Origin: Actinomycetota bacterium
GTDB taxonomy: Bacteria; Actinomycetota; Thermoleophilia; Solirubrobacterales; Solirubrobacteraceae
Direction of reading: 5' to 3'
Assembly: GCA_005888335.1 (NCBI GenBank)
Contig: VAWY01000022.1
Location: forward strand, 24,178-29,744
Length of the DNA: 5,567 nucleotides
The notes beneath the pieces were generated by a model that was not told the DNA's origin, searched no databases, and saw only the letters and a list, made by a program, of their open reading frames with translations. Made by a program: the position numbers and the translations under genes. Positions 5,250-5,567 of the stretch are shown here, one piece after another. The stretch's first letter is position 1. Every line of letters begins with the position of its first letter.

Positions 5250-5567
5250 TGCGGCTTGCGCGCGGTGAGCCGCTCGACGATGCCCAGCTTGGAGCGCTCG
5301 AGCCGCTCGACGACGAACCCCGCGGCGCGGACACGGTCGAGGGGCTCGCGCGTGAGGTGGTCGTGCTCGAGGCGCAGGAAGAGCGGCTCGAGCAGGCGCT
5401 CGCCGAGGCGGACCGGCAGCACAGGACTGCGGACGTGCTCGAGGAGCACGAGGCGCCCGCCCGGACGCAGCACGCGCATCGCCTCGGCGACCGCCGCGCG
5501 GTCGTCGGGGATCGTGCACAGCGCGAGCGTGCACGTGACGGTGTCGAAGCTCTCGTCGGGGAAGTCG
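5246..5567 (-). CDS. C-terminal part of a class I SAM-dependent methyltransferase, UbiE/Methyltransf_11 style (5' end outside window)
   Basis: The last 106 residues are present, read in frame from base 5566 down to TGA 5248-5246. The first residues are DFPDESFDTVTCTLALCTIP, the motif II strand of Methyltransf_11 proteins, where 'FD.V.CTL.LC..PD' is typical of UbiE-like and METTL7-like enzymes. MRVLRPGGRLVLLEHVRSP (30-48) follows as motif III. Then come PLFLRLEHDHLTREPLDRVR and AAGFVVERLERSKLGIVERL, the usual final helix and strands, ending ARKPQ. The SAM-binding motif I lies beyond the window edge. Cytosolic; substrate unknown, and quinone, lipid or small-molecule methylation are all possible. 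An internal ATG at 5479 is not the start, since the motif II part lies before it. It converges on the other methyltransferase, to which it is not closely similar. Confidence 0.85.
   Translation of the reverse strand, partial: DFPDESFDTVTCTLALCTIPDDRAAVAEAMRVLRPGGRLVLLEHVRSPVLPVRLGERLLEPLFLRLEHDHLTREPLDRVRAAGFVVERLERSKLGIVERLTARKPQ

Noticed and set aside
5250..5534. Upstream part of the minus-strand 153-codon frame 5073-5534
   Set aside because: Over 5250-5534 it is an out-of-frame shadow of the second methyltransferase; only the part after ATG 5249 was kept, as doubtful.
1..5567. CRISPR array, tRNA, rRNA, IS ends or long direct repeats
   Set aside because: No regularly spaced repeats, tRNA-like cloverleaf, transposase motifs or long direct repeats were seen on reading the window.

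Overview
The window is very GC-rich, with coding-strand third positions almost entirely G or C. Together with the family types seen, this suggests a high-GC actinobacterium, possibly of the Thermoleophilia/Solirubrobacterales kind. The lineage is inferred from composition and protein style only. No rRNA, tRNA, CRISPR array, IS element or phage gene was seen. The sequence reads as chromosome with some decayed or unclear spacers.

Left part (1-2872, + strand): a copper-handling region. The window opens inside the 3' end of a gene whose product ends in the tail of a class III nucleotide cyclase fused to a YHS metal-binding domain. A 205-base spacer follows. Its end holds a TTGACA-like -35 overlapped by an ATACCC/GGGTAT dyad that resembles a CsoR-type copper-repressor operator. 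This leads straight into a 780-residue P1B-type ATPase, most likely a copper exporter related to CopB. It carries an unusual Cys-Pro-Asp ion-site motif in place of CPC or CPH, a degenerate N-terminal HMA fold without the CxxC pair, and a Cys/His-rich linker.

Middle (2873-4416): a spacer with several short hairpins, then a minus-strand open stretch (3014-3258) that looks like protein but has no clear start and no family I recognise. Upstream of it on the minus strand is a membrane-anchored L,D-transpeptidase (YkuD domain with the HxGT and SHGCIR active site, preceded by a probable PG_binding_4 domain) for cell-wall cross-linking.

Right part (4275-5567): a class I SAM-dependent methyltransferase reads divergently from the transpeptidase, with overlapping candidate 5' ends. 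A spacer of about 260 bases holds one perfect 8-bp hairpin. The window ends in the C-terminal half of a second, minus-strand SAM methyltransferase (UbiE/Methyltransf_11 style) cut by the window edge.

The cyclase-YHS gene and the ATPase plausibly share metal homeostasis as a theme. The transpeptidase and the two methyltransferases show no visible functional link to them.
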